From: Coemansia sp. RSA 1804
Taxonomy: Eukaryota > Kickxellomycota > Kickxellomycetes > Kickxellales > Kickxellaceae
Assembly: GCA_027578815.1 (NCBI GenBank)
Contig: JANBTH010000037.1
Span: 1-49,071 of the forward strand
Direction: 5' to 3'
Length of the DNA: 49,071 nucleotides
The notes beneath the pieces are model-generated. The model saw nothing but the letters and a program-made list of their open reading frames with translations, ran no database searches and was not told where the DNA came from. Positions 9,024 to 18,375 of this stretch are shown here, in pieces; the first letter of the stretch is position 1, and every line of letters starts with the position of its first letter. The translations under genes and the position numbers were made by a program.

Positions 9024-10895
9024 ATGGTCTTCTTATCTTATTATATAGAGATTGTTGACAATATTGGCATTGTTGACATTTACATAGGATATGCAGCTAA
9101 CAAAAAAGACGATGGCTTGAATGGTGCTTGGGAGAATAATGTGGAACTTCTAAGCGAATACACTGTTAGGATTAATGGAAGCACGGAAATCTCTTTGCCT
9201 GTGTCTGTCAATACAAAGTCTGCAACCAAAACTTTACTCCCATGCTTGGAACCTCAGGCTGATGCTAGTTCACAGACTTGGCTTCGTCTCAGGGCTCCAA
9301 TGCCACGCGAGGACAGAGAGCAGCGACAAAGGAATGCGCAGCAATTAATTACCAGTATTCAGAGACCAGTCTCCTCGCATTCCCTACAAGAGATGCAGGG
9401 CATAAAATGCCAATTTTGTAGAAAGCGCATCGATACCTGTGAATCTCAAGGAAGAGACACTAAACAGAGTATCCGCGAGCTTCCGTCAGCGTACTGGAGC
9501 GAACTGATTGATTGCTGGGTTTGTCATCCAGAAGAGGATAATATAAATGTAAACACCGATCTTTTGCATATCTTTGAACCAGATACTGGGCAAGAATCCG
9601 TTGTTGAAGATTTAGAGACGGATTTGACAACATCCGAAGCTGTTCAGCATAATATAAAGATATGGATTGGCGAAACGCATATTCTAGTACCAATCTCATA
9701 TCTACGACCATTAAAAACTCGAGTAGTTCATGTAGCAGAAAAGGTAAGCCCATGTGCTGGTAGATATTTTTTAACACTAAGTCTGAATTTCAAGACTAGC
9801 AGTTGGTTGATCTGGTGGACCAGCGATATTGCCTTCAGTTTCCTATACATATTGTTACTCTTTAGATTGCACATGTCTGGCAGATATTTCTGGTGGATGT
9901 TGCGTGGAGTAACGATTTGTGAATCAATAGTTGCTTGGCAGTTCCATGGTCCTAAATTAAAACGCTGCATATAATACACCCACACTCGCTTGGAGAGAAG
10001 ATGCGTGAGATGTGCACTAGTGTAGAATCCTCTCCATTTTCCGTAGGAGCGTATGTGCTGGCTGTGGCGGATGCTTTCTAGAACATACCAACGCTGAAAT
10101 CTAGATATTGCTACTGTTGGCTATTAGAAAGTGTATATTTAAAGTTATATAGCTTGGAAATTATGCTGTTTAAAATAAATATGTCTAACCAATGTTTGAA
10201 CAGTGCTTTTTGCCTTTAGAAACGGTTCTACAACACATATACTGTCCTGTGTTGCGATGGTTGTGGTAAAGCTTTGGGCGAGGTTGGCAGGATGGGTCCA
10301 AGGAGGCTATACAAGCTAAACCTACACTGCATAGATTTTATTTGTAAAGATCCAAGGTAAGATATATGTGATCTGTATATAGTTTGACCATTATATACAA
10401 TTGATTTGCTGGCGGCGGGAGTTGTAGTTCATTTTCTAACAAATAATCGGTGCTTTTGTTTAAGAAAAGACGTGCTCTCTGGAATTATATAGCAAGACAA
10501 TATCGGCGAGCCAAAGCCAGATTTTTTGCCGTGAAATGCTAGGCCATGCTAGCGCCCATGCTGTATATAAATTCGTGGTTGAGAGTCGAGAAAGATGTAG
10601 GCCTGTTGCGGTTGTGCATTTGGTAGGATGGAATGCTGAGATACAGATTGGGTCATTGTGTAGTGACGAAACGAATACATTTGAAAGATATGCGAAGGTC
10701 ATGTTTATGAAAAAGGATGACATTGGATTCGAGTCGTTTGCAACCAAGTCGCTGAAGGACGACACAACCGAGCTCATATCATTGCCTGAGGACGACTGCG
10801 ATGAGATTGTTCATATTTTGGCTCGAAACTCCCTTTTCATTCCACCACAGCTACGCACCATATCGGGGCTGACACGGAGTCTATTGCAGATGTAA
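9024..10895 (+). CDS. UBE3D: UBE3D/IPA1-like HECT-type E3 ubiquitin ligase (E2-binding protein)
   Basis: Three exons by my reading: 9024-9743, 10220-10356 and 10493-10895, giving 419 residues. Family marks are a CQFC zinc knuckle at 129-132, the block LPSAYWSELIDCWVCH at 153-168, a second knuckle CCDGC at about 251-255 followed by a KALGE segment, and a C-terminal block ending LFIPPQLRTISG. The family (human UBE3D, formerly UBE2C-binding protein; yeast Ipa1) binds E2 enzymes and has HECT-like ligase activity. Intron 1 (476 bases) has donor GTAAGC, a TCTAAC branch site near 10183 and acceptor TTTAG. Intron 2 has GTAAGA and a CTAAC; the acceptor at 10492 is chosen because the stronger-looking one at 10464 breaks the frame. 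The N-terminal start at 9024 is less certain than the core. Confidence 0.8.
9744..10219 (+). other. intron 1 of the UBE3D-like gene
   Basis: 476 bases, long compared with most introns of this window. It is in phase 0, GTAAGC...TTTAG, with TCTAAC about 32 bases before the acceptor. The upstream frame stays open well into it (to about 9974) by chance, but the residues there do not fit the family. A small additional exon inside cannot be excluded. Confidence 0.7.
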
Positions 10896-11275
10896 AGAAT
10901 ACCCCCCACCAGCTTGGGTTTTTTTTCTTTATGTTACTATGCATTGTTGGCGACAAGCGTTTCTTTAGGGAGGGTTCAAGAGTATGTAGACAATGAATTG
11001 AGGCTACTGCTGTCACTTTTTCTGGGTTTTGCAGTACCGCAACTCTTAATCAGCAAATATTTGTTTATTTTTATCAGATCGCATTGACAAACAAAAAATA
11101 AACAATAAAGGTCTATTGGGAGCCATCTTTACCTGTTTTCCTTTTCTTTTTTGTTTTATTTTCATATTTACTTAGCTATTTTGCCCACCCGCCTATTTGT
11201 TTGTTTGTTTGTTGCTGTTTCTTTTTCTTGAACTTGACGAAAACCATCCGGGGCTTTCCAGCTATCGTCTCCATA
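10896..11275. other. intergenic UBE3D-ORC3 with a short TTTG repeat
   Basis: 380 bases between two plus-strand genes. It holds T-rich tracts at about 10918-10930 and 11130-11175 and a TTTG microsatellite at about 11196-11212, within the likely promoter or 5' UTR of ORC3. No gene recognised. Confidence 0.5.
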
Positions 11276-13546
11276 ATGTCAAGCGCTTACCAACCAATGG
11301 ATGAATTCGACTCCATGACTGAGAATACATTTATTGTCATGCCTCAGCCAAAGAATGACTCGAGAAAAAAGAGCAAAAGCAGTGGGGGCCAGACAGCAGA
11401 AAAGCTAGAAACAAAGGATTCAGCATACACACAACTGCTGCAAGGGAAGGAGCCTATCGAGTCTATGTTCCTTCGGAGACGGATGTTTGACGCCATGTGG
11501 CAACCACTGGAAAAGCAACTAGCAGATATCGAGCAACAAAGCAATAACGCTGGTATCTCAGAGATATGCAACTTTATAGATTCATCGTATGTCCAAGTAG
11601 AGTCAAAGGAAAGAGGGCAGCTGGCGCGTCCGTTTGCAGAGATAACGACCGCAGTGACCTTCACTGGCGTGAATACAGGAGATCATAACAAACTGTTTGA
11701 GACGCTTCGTGTCAGACTGGCGGATAACGGTCACCATGTTGCTCTTGTCGAATCGCAATACTGTATGACACTACCAAACATGTTAAAGGCTATTCTGGAA
11801 CAGCTTTACACCAGTATCCACAGCAGTACGGACAAGGAGATGATAGCAGTACCAGGATCTAATCCACTTGCAAAATCGATTACCTATGACATGAACCTTC
11901 TTGAGACATGGTGGGCTTTGTTGAAAATGCAGCAAGCAAAGCCAATCTCAAGCCGCGTTGTCGTTGTTTTGCAGGATTTTGAGGGATTCTTGCCTACATT
12001 GGTAGACGACTTTGTTCGTATCGCTACAAAATACTCCAGCTCAATACCAATAGTCTTAGTGCTTGGACTGGCAACATCGTACGAATGTATTCACCAGTCA
12101 CTCACAAAACCCACCATCTCCATGCTGAATGTCGAGAGGTTCAATCTTCAGAGATCGAAACAATGCATAGACACAGCCATATATAAAATTTTTGTTCAGA
12201 ATACGACGATGCTTATGTTTGGAGCTGAGGCCTACAAATCGCTGTTGGATCAGTTTCTGCTCTACGACTTTTCAATCACAGGATTTGTTAGAAAGCTGAA
12301 ATATGCGGTCATGGACTTTTTCTACGCGCAGCCACTGAGCATACTTGCGTCAATGGTTGGTACAGATAGTTCCAGCGGTAGGCTGTCATCTGTCTCACAA
12401 TGCTCAGTACGGTTGAGCCACGACCAGATTGAGCTCGTCCGCATGCAAAGATCAGTGCAAACATATTTGGAACACCAGCTAAAGCAAACTGGAGATCGAC
12501 ACTATTTCCAACAAGCAATAACAAGCGATATATTTCTTCAAGAAACCGTTCTTCTGGATATGATGTGTCAGTTGGTCTCCTACAGACAGGGATACTGCTT
12601 GGGAATTGATATGTTCTGCGAGATTCAAGAAATGAGCCTAGATACACTTCAAAAGCCAATCCGCACTCTTCATTACTATGGTATCAGCGAGCCATTTGAA
12701 GATTGTGCACACTGGAAGACGCTTTCAGCTGTTGTTCGTCGAATGAGAGTTGGCGAGATGAAGGCGCTTCTAGCAAGACTCAGCAATGTCGTTTCAAGAT
12801 CAGAGCCGATTGATTGGAGGTTTTCTACTGAAAAAGGTGTGGACATTCTGGAGCTGCTGGGCACGGCCATAGAGCTTTTGGAAAATCCAGAAGAGGATGG
12901 TAAAGCTGATGGCGTATCAAGCGACGAGCCAAAGAAACGTATACGCACTCGCACAGATATGGAGAACCGGCCTTTTCTTCTTTTTGACAACAAGTCAAGC
13001 GACTGCATGCTTCAGGCTCTTGATAAGTGCTCTACGATTGTCGAAAAAATACTTTGTTCATGTATGCAGCCTTACAGCTCTGTTCCACTGTATGAGATAT
13101 TTTACTACAGACACTCGTTCCTTCTGGACACTACTTTTAGTGCCCATCCACGCGCTGCTGTGCAGACCGGTCTTGGGCGAACGAACTACTATATAAACTG
13201 CGACTGCTGCAAAACATCAGGCCACAAAGATATTCCTGGAAGCAGCGACACTGACGACAGCGATGATGAAGAAACGAGTCGTATTTTGCCGAGCATGCAC
13301 GATACAAGCATTGCCTACCGTCTTCACCAGGAATGCGGCCGGCTTATCAACATGTACGACTGGCACTCCGCCTTTTCGTCTGTTGTAGAGAAGGAGGTTG
13401 ATGTGCTGCGTCCTTGCACAACACCTAGCCAAAGCGAAATACAGGCACGTTTCATGCGCGCAGTTGAAGAGATGCGGTTTCTAGGCTTTATAAAACCCAC
13501 ACAGAGGAAAACGGATCATGTTTTACGGCTGACCTGGGGAGCGTGA
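11276..13546 (+). CDS. ORC3: origin recognition complex subunit 3
   Basis: 756 residues, one exon. ORC3 is a core subunit of the six-protein complex that marks replication origins and loads the MCM helicase; it has an AAA+-like fold without ATPase motifs and a winged-helix C-terminus. The diagnostic element is the ITTAVTFTGVNTGDH block near residue 125-138, the place where ORC3 proteins carry a GVNxxDH signature, followed by a typical DNGHHVALVES segment. No Walker A motif is present, as expected. An acidic Asp/Ser run (about 655-670) separates two C-terminal blocks. I chose ATG 11276 (MSSAYQPMDEF) because the 25 codons upstream are T-rich leader. It is convergent with RPA43, with 196 bases between the stop codons. 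Confidence 0.92.
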   Translation: MSSAYQPMDEFDSMTENTFIVMPQPKNDSRKKSKSSGGQTAEKLETKDSAYTQLLQGKEPIESMFLRRRMFDAMWQPLEKQLADIEQQSNNAGISEICNFIDSSYVQVESKERGQLARPFAEITTAVTFTGVNTGDHNKLFETLRVRLADNGHHVALVESQYCMTLPNMLKAILEQLYTSIHSSTDKEMIAVPGSNPLAKSITYDMNLLETWWALLKMQQAKPISSRVVVVLQDFEGFLPTLVDDFVRIATKYSSSIPIVLVLGLATSYECIHQSLTKPTISMLNVERFNLQRSKQCIDTAIYKIFVQNTTMLMFGAEAYKSLLDQFLLYDFSITGFVRKLKYAVMDFFYAQPLSILASMVGTDSSSGRLSSVSQCSVRLSHDQIELVRMQRSVQTYLEHQLKQTGDRHYFQQAITSDIFLQETVLLDMMCQLVSYRQGYCLGIDMFCEIQEMSLDTLQKPIRTLHYYGISEPFEDCAHWKTLSAVVRRMRVGEMKALLARLSNVVSRSEPIDWRFSTEKGVDILELLGTAIELLENPEEDGKADGVSSDEPKKRIRTRTDMENRPFLLFDNKSSDCMLQALDKCSTIVEKILCSCMQPYSSVPLYEIFYYRHSFLLDTTFSAHPRAAVQTGLGRTNYYINCDCCKTSGHKDIPGSSDTDDSDDEETSRILPSMHDTSIAYRLHQECGRLINMYDWHSAFSSVVEKEVDVLRPCTTPSQSEIQARFMRAVEEMRFLGFIKPTQRKTDHVLRLTWGA

Positions 13547-13742
13547 TCTTTTTATAATAACTGTTGACTTGTCGGATGGTCGGTTTGTCCGATCATCTTC
13601 TAGCACCATACGTGATCTAATATATTCAAACTATACCATCATTATCACATCTGAGAAGTATGAAAACGTTGAACTAGAAACCAATTGCAGTGCTAAAAAT
13701 GGACCGACAAGAGTGGAACTCGCAAATATAGAATCGCCCAAT

Positions 13743-14603
13743 CTAGCGAAGTGCACCAGTCACACTGAGAACATCGTTTGCCCTGATAACATCAACTACA
13801 ACGAAATCCAGACTTCCGCTGGAACCAACGCTTTCGCTTGTCCCCCTCCGCACCCACTCGCCCGATCCAAACTTATTGCCACTAATCTCCAAGCTGGCTA
13901 CTGATTGCTGTATATGTGATTGGGCCGCACTATCTGTGGTCTCATCTGCATCACCGTCACCATTTGTATCCACATCCGTGCTTTTAGTATTCGTGCTAGC
14001 CGTTGAAGCGCGGATGGATATCTCCTCGTCACTGAAAGGACGCCACTCGTACTTGTCCTTTGGGATAAAAGACGCTGGAACTGAGGCGTTGAAGGTGTCC
14101 CACAGCAACAGGCCTATATGGTCGGGCGACTGAACATTAATGCTTCCGCTAAGCGCCATCCCTGCAATTGGTCTCCACAAAAGAAGTTTTACCGAAATAT
14201 CGAGCTGGCCAAAGGGAGAATCGTTGAAGAGCAGGGCTGTATCGCTCAGCGGCATTACTTTAGAGTAGGAGAGAACAACGCCTCGGACTTGCGGAACAAA
14301 GCGCAAAAGCATGCTGTTGAGAGCTTCGTTGATACCAGTCCAAAGATCGCAGCTATGCACAGGCGCTAGTGTTACTGTGAGCTTTGATGTGCACTCGCAA
14401 AAGCTGCTGCCGTCCACTAGTTCAGGGTATGGTATCAAAGAACGCTTCGATTCTGACGACGGCTTTGTGCTCTTACTGCTGGTCTTCTTCAATGGCTTCG
14501 ATTTCTTGGAGGAAACCTCTTTTGGCTGCGACTTTCTCTTCTCGCCCATTCTCTTTTGTTCCCTCGGTTGTGAATTCTGAGCAGTATACTTGGCGTCCAC
14601 CAT
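13743..14603 (-). CDS. RPA43: RNA polymerase I subunit RPA43
   Basis: 286 residues from ATG 14603. RPA43 forms the stalk of RNA polymerase I and contacts the initiation factor Rrn3. Visible parts are a Lys/Ser-rich basic N-terminus; a tip-domain block with LWTGINEALNSMLLRF and VRGVVLSYSKV; and an OB-fold with NVQSPDHIGLLLWDTFNASV, the best-conserved motif of the family. The protein ends in a FVVVDVIRANDVLSVTGAL-type strand, as in yeast and animal RPA43. A variable Asp/Thr/Ser-rich insert sits before that last strand. The start is uncertain: ATG 14603 or ATG 14549 (MGEKRK) are both plausible, and the frame is open further upstream. Divergent with RPS8, which would allow coordinated control of ribosome genes (inference). 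Confidence 0.85.
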   Translation of the reverse strand: MVDAKYTAQNSQPREQKRMGEKRKSQPKEVSSKKSKPLKKTSSKSTKPSSESKRSLIPYPELVDGSSFCECTSKLTVTLAPVHSCDLWTGINEALNSMLLRFVPQVRGVVLSYSKVMPLSDTALLFNDSPFGQLDISVKLLLWRPIAGMALSGSINVQSPDHIGLLLWDTFNASVPASFIPKDKYEWRPFSDEEISIRASTASTNTKSTDVDTNGDGDADETTDSAAQSHIQQSVASLEISGNKFGSGEWVRRGTSESVGSSGSLDFVVVDVIRANDVLSVTGALR

Positions 14604-15028
14604 ATAAGGCCTGTACAAAAAGGCGGCTATCAAATATAACAAACTGAGGAAAGCCGTGGCAATAGACTACAAACCATCGAAAGCAAAGTGGACAGAATAT
14701 TAGAAGGAAGAGGAGAAAAAGACTATCGTCTTCTATTCTTCACACTTTAGTTAGGATATTGAAATTTGCCTTCAATTGCAGAATAAAAAAGAAGCAAAAC
14801 CCATTGAGAGTCAAAGCCGTAAAATAGACCACTACAAGAAAAAAATGTGTTCTGATCTAATAATAAATAATCCACGTTTACCAGATCTATGTCAAGAATT
14901 GCCTTATGTGTTTTTTGGGCTTGGCCAAAAGCACATCCTTTTGTGACAGCACAGAATACGTCTAGTATCCGTGGTTCCTTCTCTTTTACTCAGTTGTCGA
15001 TTTTCTAACACAGCTATTATTTTTCAAT
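14604..15028. promoter_or_regulatory. divergent promoter RPA43 / RPS8
   Basis: 425 bases between an RNA polymerase I subunit gene and a ribosomal protein gene. A pyrimidine tract CCTTCTCTTTT lies at 14977-14987, 41 bases before the RPS8 start; the same 11-mer precedes RPS14 (31636-31646). No TATA box at a convincing distance. Confidence 0.5.
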
Positions 15029-16367
15029 ATGGGTGAGCATCCTTTCTGAGAGTTATTGGATCCTTTTGCATGGCTGATACGGCGGTGGCGGGAACGATGC
15101 AGCAGAGAATGCCGCTATAAAGCCCAGAACTAGCATATCCGCGTGGTGGTGCATCCAACAGGATGGATGCGAAACATGTGGTATATGATGGATTCATGGA
15201 TATTCAGTTGGCTTGTGCTGTTATGCGCAAAATTCACATTTTCTTGAAAGGCATGGGAATGGCGTGTGGAAATAGCAAGACATTTGGATTCCTATTTGCG
15301 GGTTTCGGAATTTTACATTGCAAATGCACAAAACTTTTGGAATCTGTGGCTGCTCTGTCGATGCATGAAGCATCGGGTTTCCTTATTAAGCTATGTGCAG
15401 TGGGACTTTTTGCTGCTTGCGTTGTAGAAAGCACTTTTCAACGAGATTTCTCTCGAGAAGTATTGTTGCTGTCGTTGCCATGATTTAAGGACAAATTCGC
15501 CAGCAAAAATGGAATATTTGCTTTCTTCTAGGAAACATGGAACTCTTTGATTACTTTTGCGTTATAACAGCCTTACTAATTTCTTTCTTTTCTGTCCCTT
15601 TGTGTCTGGATCGCTTTTCTTGTGCACGTGTATATTTTTAAACCGGTCCGCCCGTATTCTGTTTTACGTATGTTTACATATACAACGTAACGTCATCAAC
15701 ACGCAATTGGAAACGATGAACTTTGACACGCGCTGTTTACAAATGCCAATTGTTAGGTATCAGCCGCGACTCCCGCCACAAGCGCTCCCACACCAGCGCC
15801 AAGCGCGCCCACTACCGCAAGAAGAGAAAGTTCGAGCTTGGTCGTCAGGCTGCTGGCACCAAGCTTGGACCCAAGCGCATCCACGAAGTACGTGTGCGCG
15901 GCGGCAACAAGAAGTTCCGCGCTATGCGTCTTGAGGCGGGCACTTACTCGTGGGGGTCTGAGGCTGTCTCGCGTCCTACGCGTATCGTTGCTGTTGTGTA
16001 CAACGCATCCAACAACGAACTTGTTCGCACCAACACTCTTGTGAAGGGCTCGATTGTGCAGGTTGATGCCACGCCCTTCCGCCAGTGGTACGAGAATCGC
16101 TATGCTCAGGTTGTTGGCAAGAAGAAGCGCCAGACTGGAGCTGAGGATGAGAAGAACGATGTCAACAAGCACCGCTCTGGACATCTGAAGGCCAAGGTTG
16201 CTGCTCGCAAGAGCACTGTTGAGTCTGCCCTTGACGACCAGTTTGTCTCTGGCCGTCTGTATGCCATCATCACCTCTCGCCCGGGCCAGTCAGGTCGCTG
16301 TGACGGCTATATTCTGGAGGGCAAGGAGCTCGAGTTCTACCTCCGCAAGATCCGCAGCAAGAAGTAA
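15029..16367 (+). CDS. RPS8: 40S ribosomal protein S8 (eS8)
   Basis: Exons 15029-15032 and 15757-16367, 204 residues. The first exon carries only ATGG; the splice gives MGISRDSRHKRSHTSAKRAH, the universal eS8 start, so the join is secure (donor GTGAGC, acceptor TTGTTAG). The body has the conserved AGTKLGPKRIHEVRVRGGN, the SRPTRIVAVVYNASNNELVR region and the terminal LEGKELEFYLRKI. The protein is part of the small ribosomal subunit body. Length is normal. Codon use is strongly biased to C- and G-ending codons compared with HIR3, as expected for a highly expressed gene. Confidence 0.97.
15033..15756 (+). other. long intron of RPS8
   Basis: 724 bases, GTGAGC...TTGTTAG. TACTAAT-like elements occur near 15575 and weaker candidates nearer the acceptor. 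I looked for box C (RUGAUGA) with box D (CUGA) and for an H/ACA tail and found no convincing pair. A 106-codon open frame at 15163-15483 is taken as chance. Confidence 0.85.
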
Positions 16368-16531
16368 TTGTTTTTTCATTTTCTCTGGGGTTATCGCATG
16401 GCAGGCCTTTGTGTTCTATTGCGAATTAAAATATACCAATACCTTTTCCACATCTCTGGATGTGCACGATGCAGTTCTGCTGATGTTGCTACCAATAGCG
16501 ATGACTAGTAACAGATATGCACTATAATTGA

Positions 16532-17782
16532 TTACCTTAGAAGAAACATGACCGAGACTACAAAGCAGCTAACAAGATTGGCCACAAGCAACACGCGGAC
16601 CACCAAGTGATGTCCCAGTAGTATCTCTTGGTACTTGTATGTGTACCCGTCTATACTCGCCTGAACATTGTGGCCAAGCACGTGCACATCAAAGGTGGTC
16701 TGCTGCTGATGATTGCGGCTGATGTCGAATATCCCGGTTGCTCCATGGTACGCGCCCATACACGAGCGCACCGTCACCTCTATAGTCGACAAGGATGTGC
16801 TGGCGCCTGCTGCATGCCCTGTGATTGACGACATGGTGCTTAGCGCAAACTCCTGTATCTCTGGCTGGTACATGTCAAGCTCTTCAAGAGTAAGGTTGCA
16901 CATGTCGCTGCCTGAATGTAGTATCTTGCCAGAGTCGCCTAGTTTTAAAGGATCGCCTGCAGGTGCGTGCACAGAATGACCAGCAACACAGCCGTTATGG
17001 TCGTGGCCATTGAACACTAGCACCGGAGAGAGACAGTGCAGCAGATAGGCGGACGTGGTGGGCGACAAGTAGTCCTGGTAGCGAACAAATCCATTTCGAT
17101 ACTCGGTCTTTGCGCTGGTGACACACACCCCGTCGGGCTTGTGAAAAGGAATGTGCAGAAAGAGTATCAGCGGCATATCAGGTTGGTCTGCAATATCAGC
17201 AACAAGCCGGTGCACAAAATCCCAGGCATCTATACGGTATTGCCGCATGCGTGTCTTGTCCAGATTCATTGCATTGAGAATAACCATGCGATGAGTGCGG
17301 CCGTCAATGTCGACCGTCCACTTCCTGTTCAGCGGGCCAAAGTTATCCTCAAAACGGCGTATGTGGTACGCCCGTGTCTCATAGCCATAGCCCACATCAT
17401 GATTCCCTGCCATGTACATGTTCGTGTGGTTGCTACGAATCATGTTGTTCCGGCCGTCGACTCTTTGTGAGATCCACTTGAACCGCTCTATGCGCTTGTC
17501 GTATTCGCCTTGCTTTACCCACTGGCTCGAGAATATGTCGCCCATTGTGATAACATAGTTTGGCTTGAACGCGGCAATCGTTGAGCCGTACACGTAGTGC
17601 AAGTAGTAGTCGTTGATGATTATGTCAAACTTGCCTGTCCGTGGCTCGCGCTGGAGCTTTGCATCGCCCTCGATCTGTGGATCGCCATAAAGGTTAAACC
17701 TGATGCTCGGAGCTACAACCGGAAGCAACAGTGCTTGTTTGCACAACAGCAGCACAGACCGTTGTATACCACAGCATAGCAT
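16532..17782 (-). CDS. TED1: TED1/PGAP5-like calcineurin-type metallophosphoesterase
   Basis: 416 residues. The metallophosphoesterase metal ligands are all visible: YGDPQIEGD (Asp34, with Gln36 in place of the usual His), GDIFSSQW (Asp82), GNHD (Asn127-His128), LHIPFH, and NGHDH. A hydrophobic N-terminus and a C-terminal membrane segment (about 394-414) would hold it in the ER membrane. The fungal family (Ted1, Cdc1; animal PGAP5/MPPE1) removes ethanolamine phosphate from GPI anchors so that GPI proteins leave the ER; assignment to Ted1 rather than Cdc1 is by overall resemblance. ATG 17782 is the first ATG in frame; a further upstream exon is possible. Convergent with RPS8. Confidence 0.82.
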   Translation of the reverse strand: MLCCGIQRSVLLLCKQALLLPVVAPSIRFNLYGDPQIEGDAKLQREPRTGKFDIIINDYYLHYVYGSTIAAFKPNYVITMGDIFSSQWVKQGEYDKRIERFKWISQRVDGRNNMIRSNHTNMYMAGNHDVGYGYETRAYHIRRFEDNFGPLNRKWTVDIDGRTHRMVILNAMNLDKTRMRQYRIDAWDFVHRLVADIADQPDMPLILFLHIPFHKPDGVCVTSAKTEYRNGFVRYQDYLSPTTSAYLLHCLSPVLVFNGHDHNGCVAGHSVHAPAGDPLKLGDSGKILHSGSDMCNLTLEELDMYQPEIQEFALSTMSSITGHAAGASTSLSTIEVTVRSCMGAYHGATGIFDISRNHQQQTTFDVHVLGHNVQASIDGYTYKYQEILLGHHLVVRVLLVANLVSCFVVSVMFLLR

Positions 17783-18375
17783 GGGCTTAGCAAACAATAA
17801 GCGATGGGGATTCCTTGCAAATAACGGGGGGGGTGTTGGCGTTTGTTTCTACACGGTCAGTGTTTTAACAAATCGCAATACCTACTCTGCTGAAATAAGG
17901 CGTGGATCCTCGCGTAGTTGTAAAAGTACAAGTCAACAACCCCTAGAACTGTCAAAAAGGCAACAACTGCACGGAACAGCCGAAACGAAGCCATATTTGG
18001 GCTTCCCTTTTAGTTTTTTTTTCCTTTGCAAAGACAAATAAAAAATATGTGCGTACGAATCCAATGCCAGAGCGAATAAAGAGCGTCAAGATGGAAATGC
18101 AAATGAAAAAAGTATGAAAATTTTTTAGTTGCTGGAGGGACATTTTTCAAATGGGGAAATTGAAATTATTTTTTCTTTATTAAAGCAAACAAAAAAACTG
18201 GTCCTATGGAACCTTAACAATTTCTTTTTGTTTACTTTTGCCTATTGCTGTATATAATGCTCCATTTCTATCCCATTAAGGCTTCGGCGTGTAAACTCCT
18301 CTGCTTCTTATTATTGATCGGTGTTTTCAGTGACTAGAAAGGAGCTAGCTACATACAACGATCTTTGTACGTAGA
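17783..18375. promoter_or_regulatory. divergent promoter TED1-like / CCE1
   Basis: 593 bases between diverging starts. A TATATAA at 18251-18257 lies about 120 bases before the CCE1 start and is a reasonable TATA box. A G run is at 17826-17832. A-rich and T-rich tracts fill 18000-18230. No gene seen. Confidence 0.5.

Noticed and set aside
9744..9974. Extension of the UBE3D-like first exon beyond 9743
   Set aside because: The frame is open by chance, but a good GTAAGC donor ends the conserved sequence and the family sequence resumes at 10220.
15163..15483. 106-codon frame inside the RPS8 intron
   Set aside because: The splice sites on both sides are secure and the frame has no family resemblance.
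15033..15756. C/D or H/ACA snoRNA in the RPS8 intron
   Set aside because: ATGATGG and ACATTT-like bits are present, but no proper box C with box D in a terminal stem, and no two-hairpin H/ACA layout, could be found by eye.
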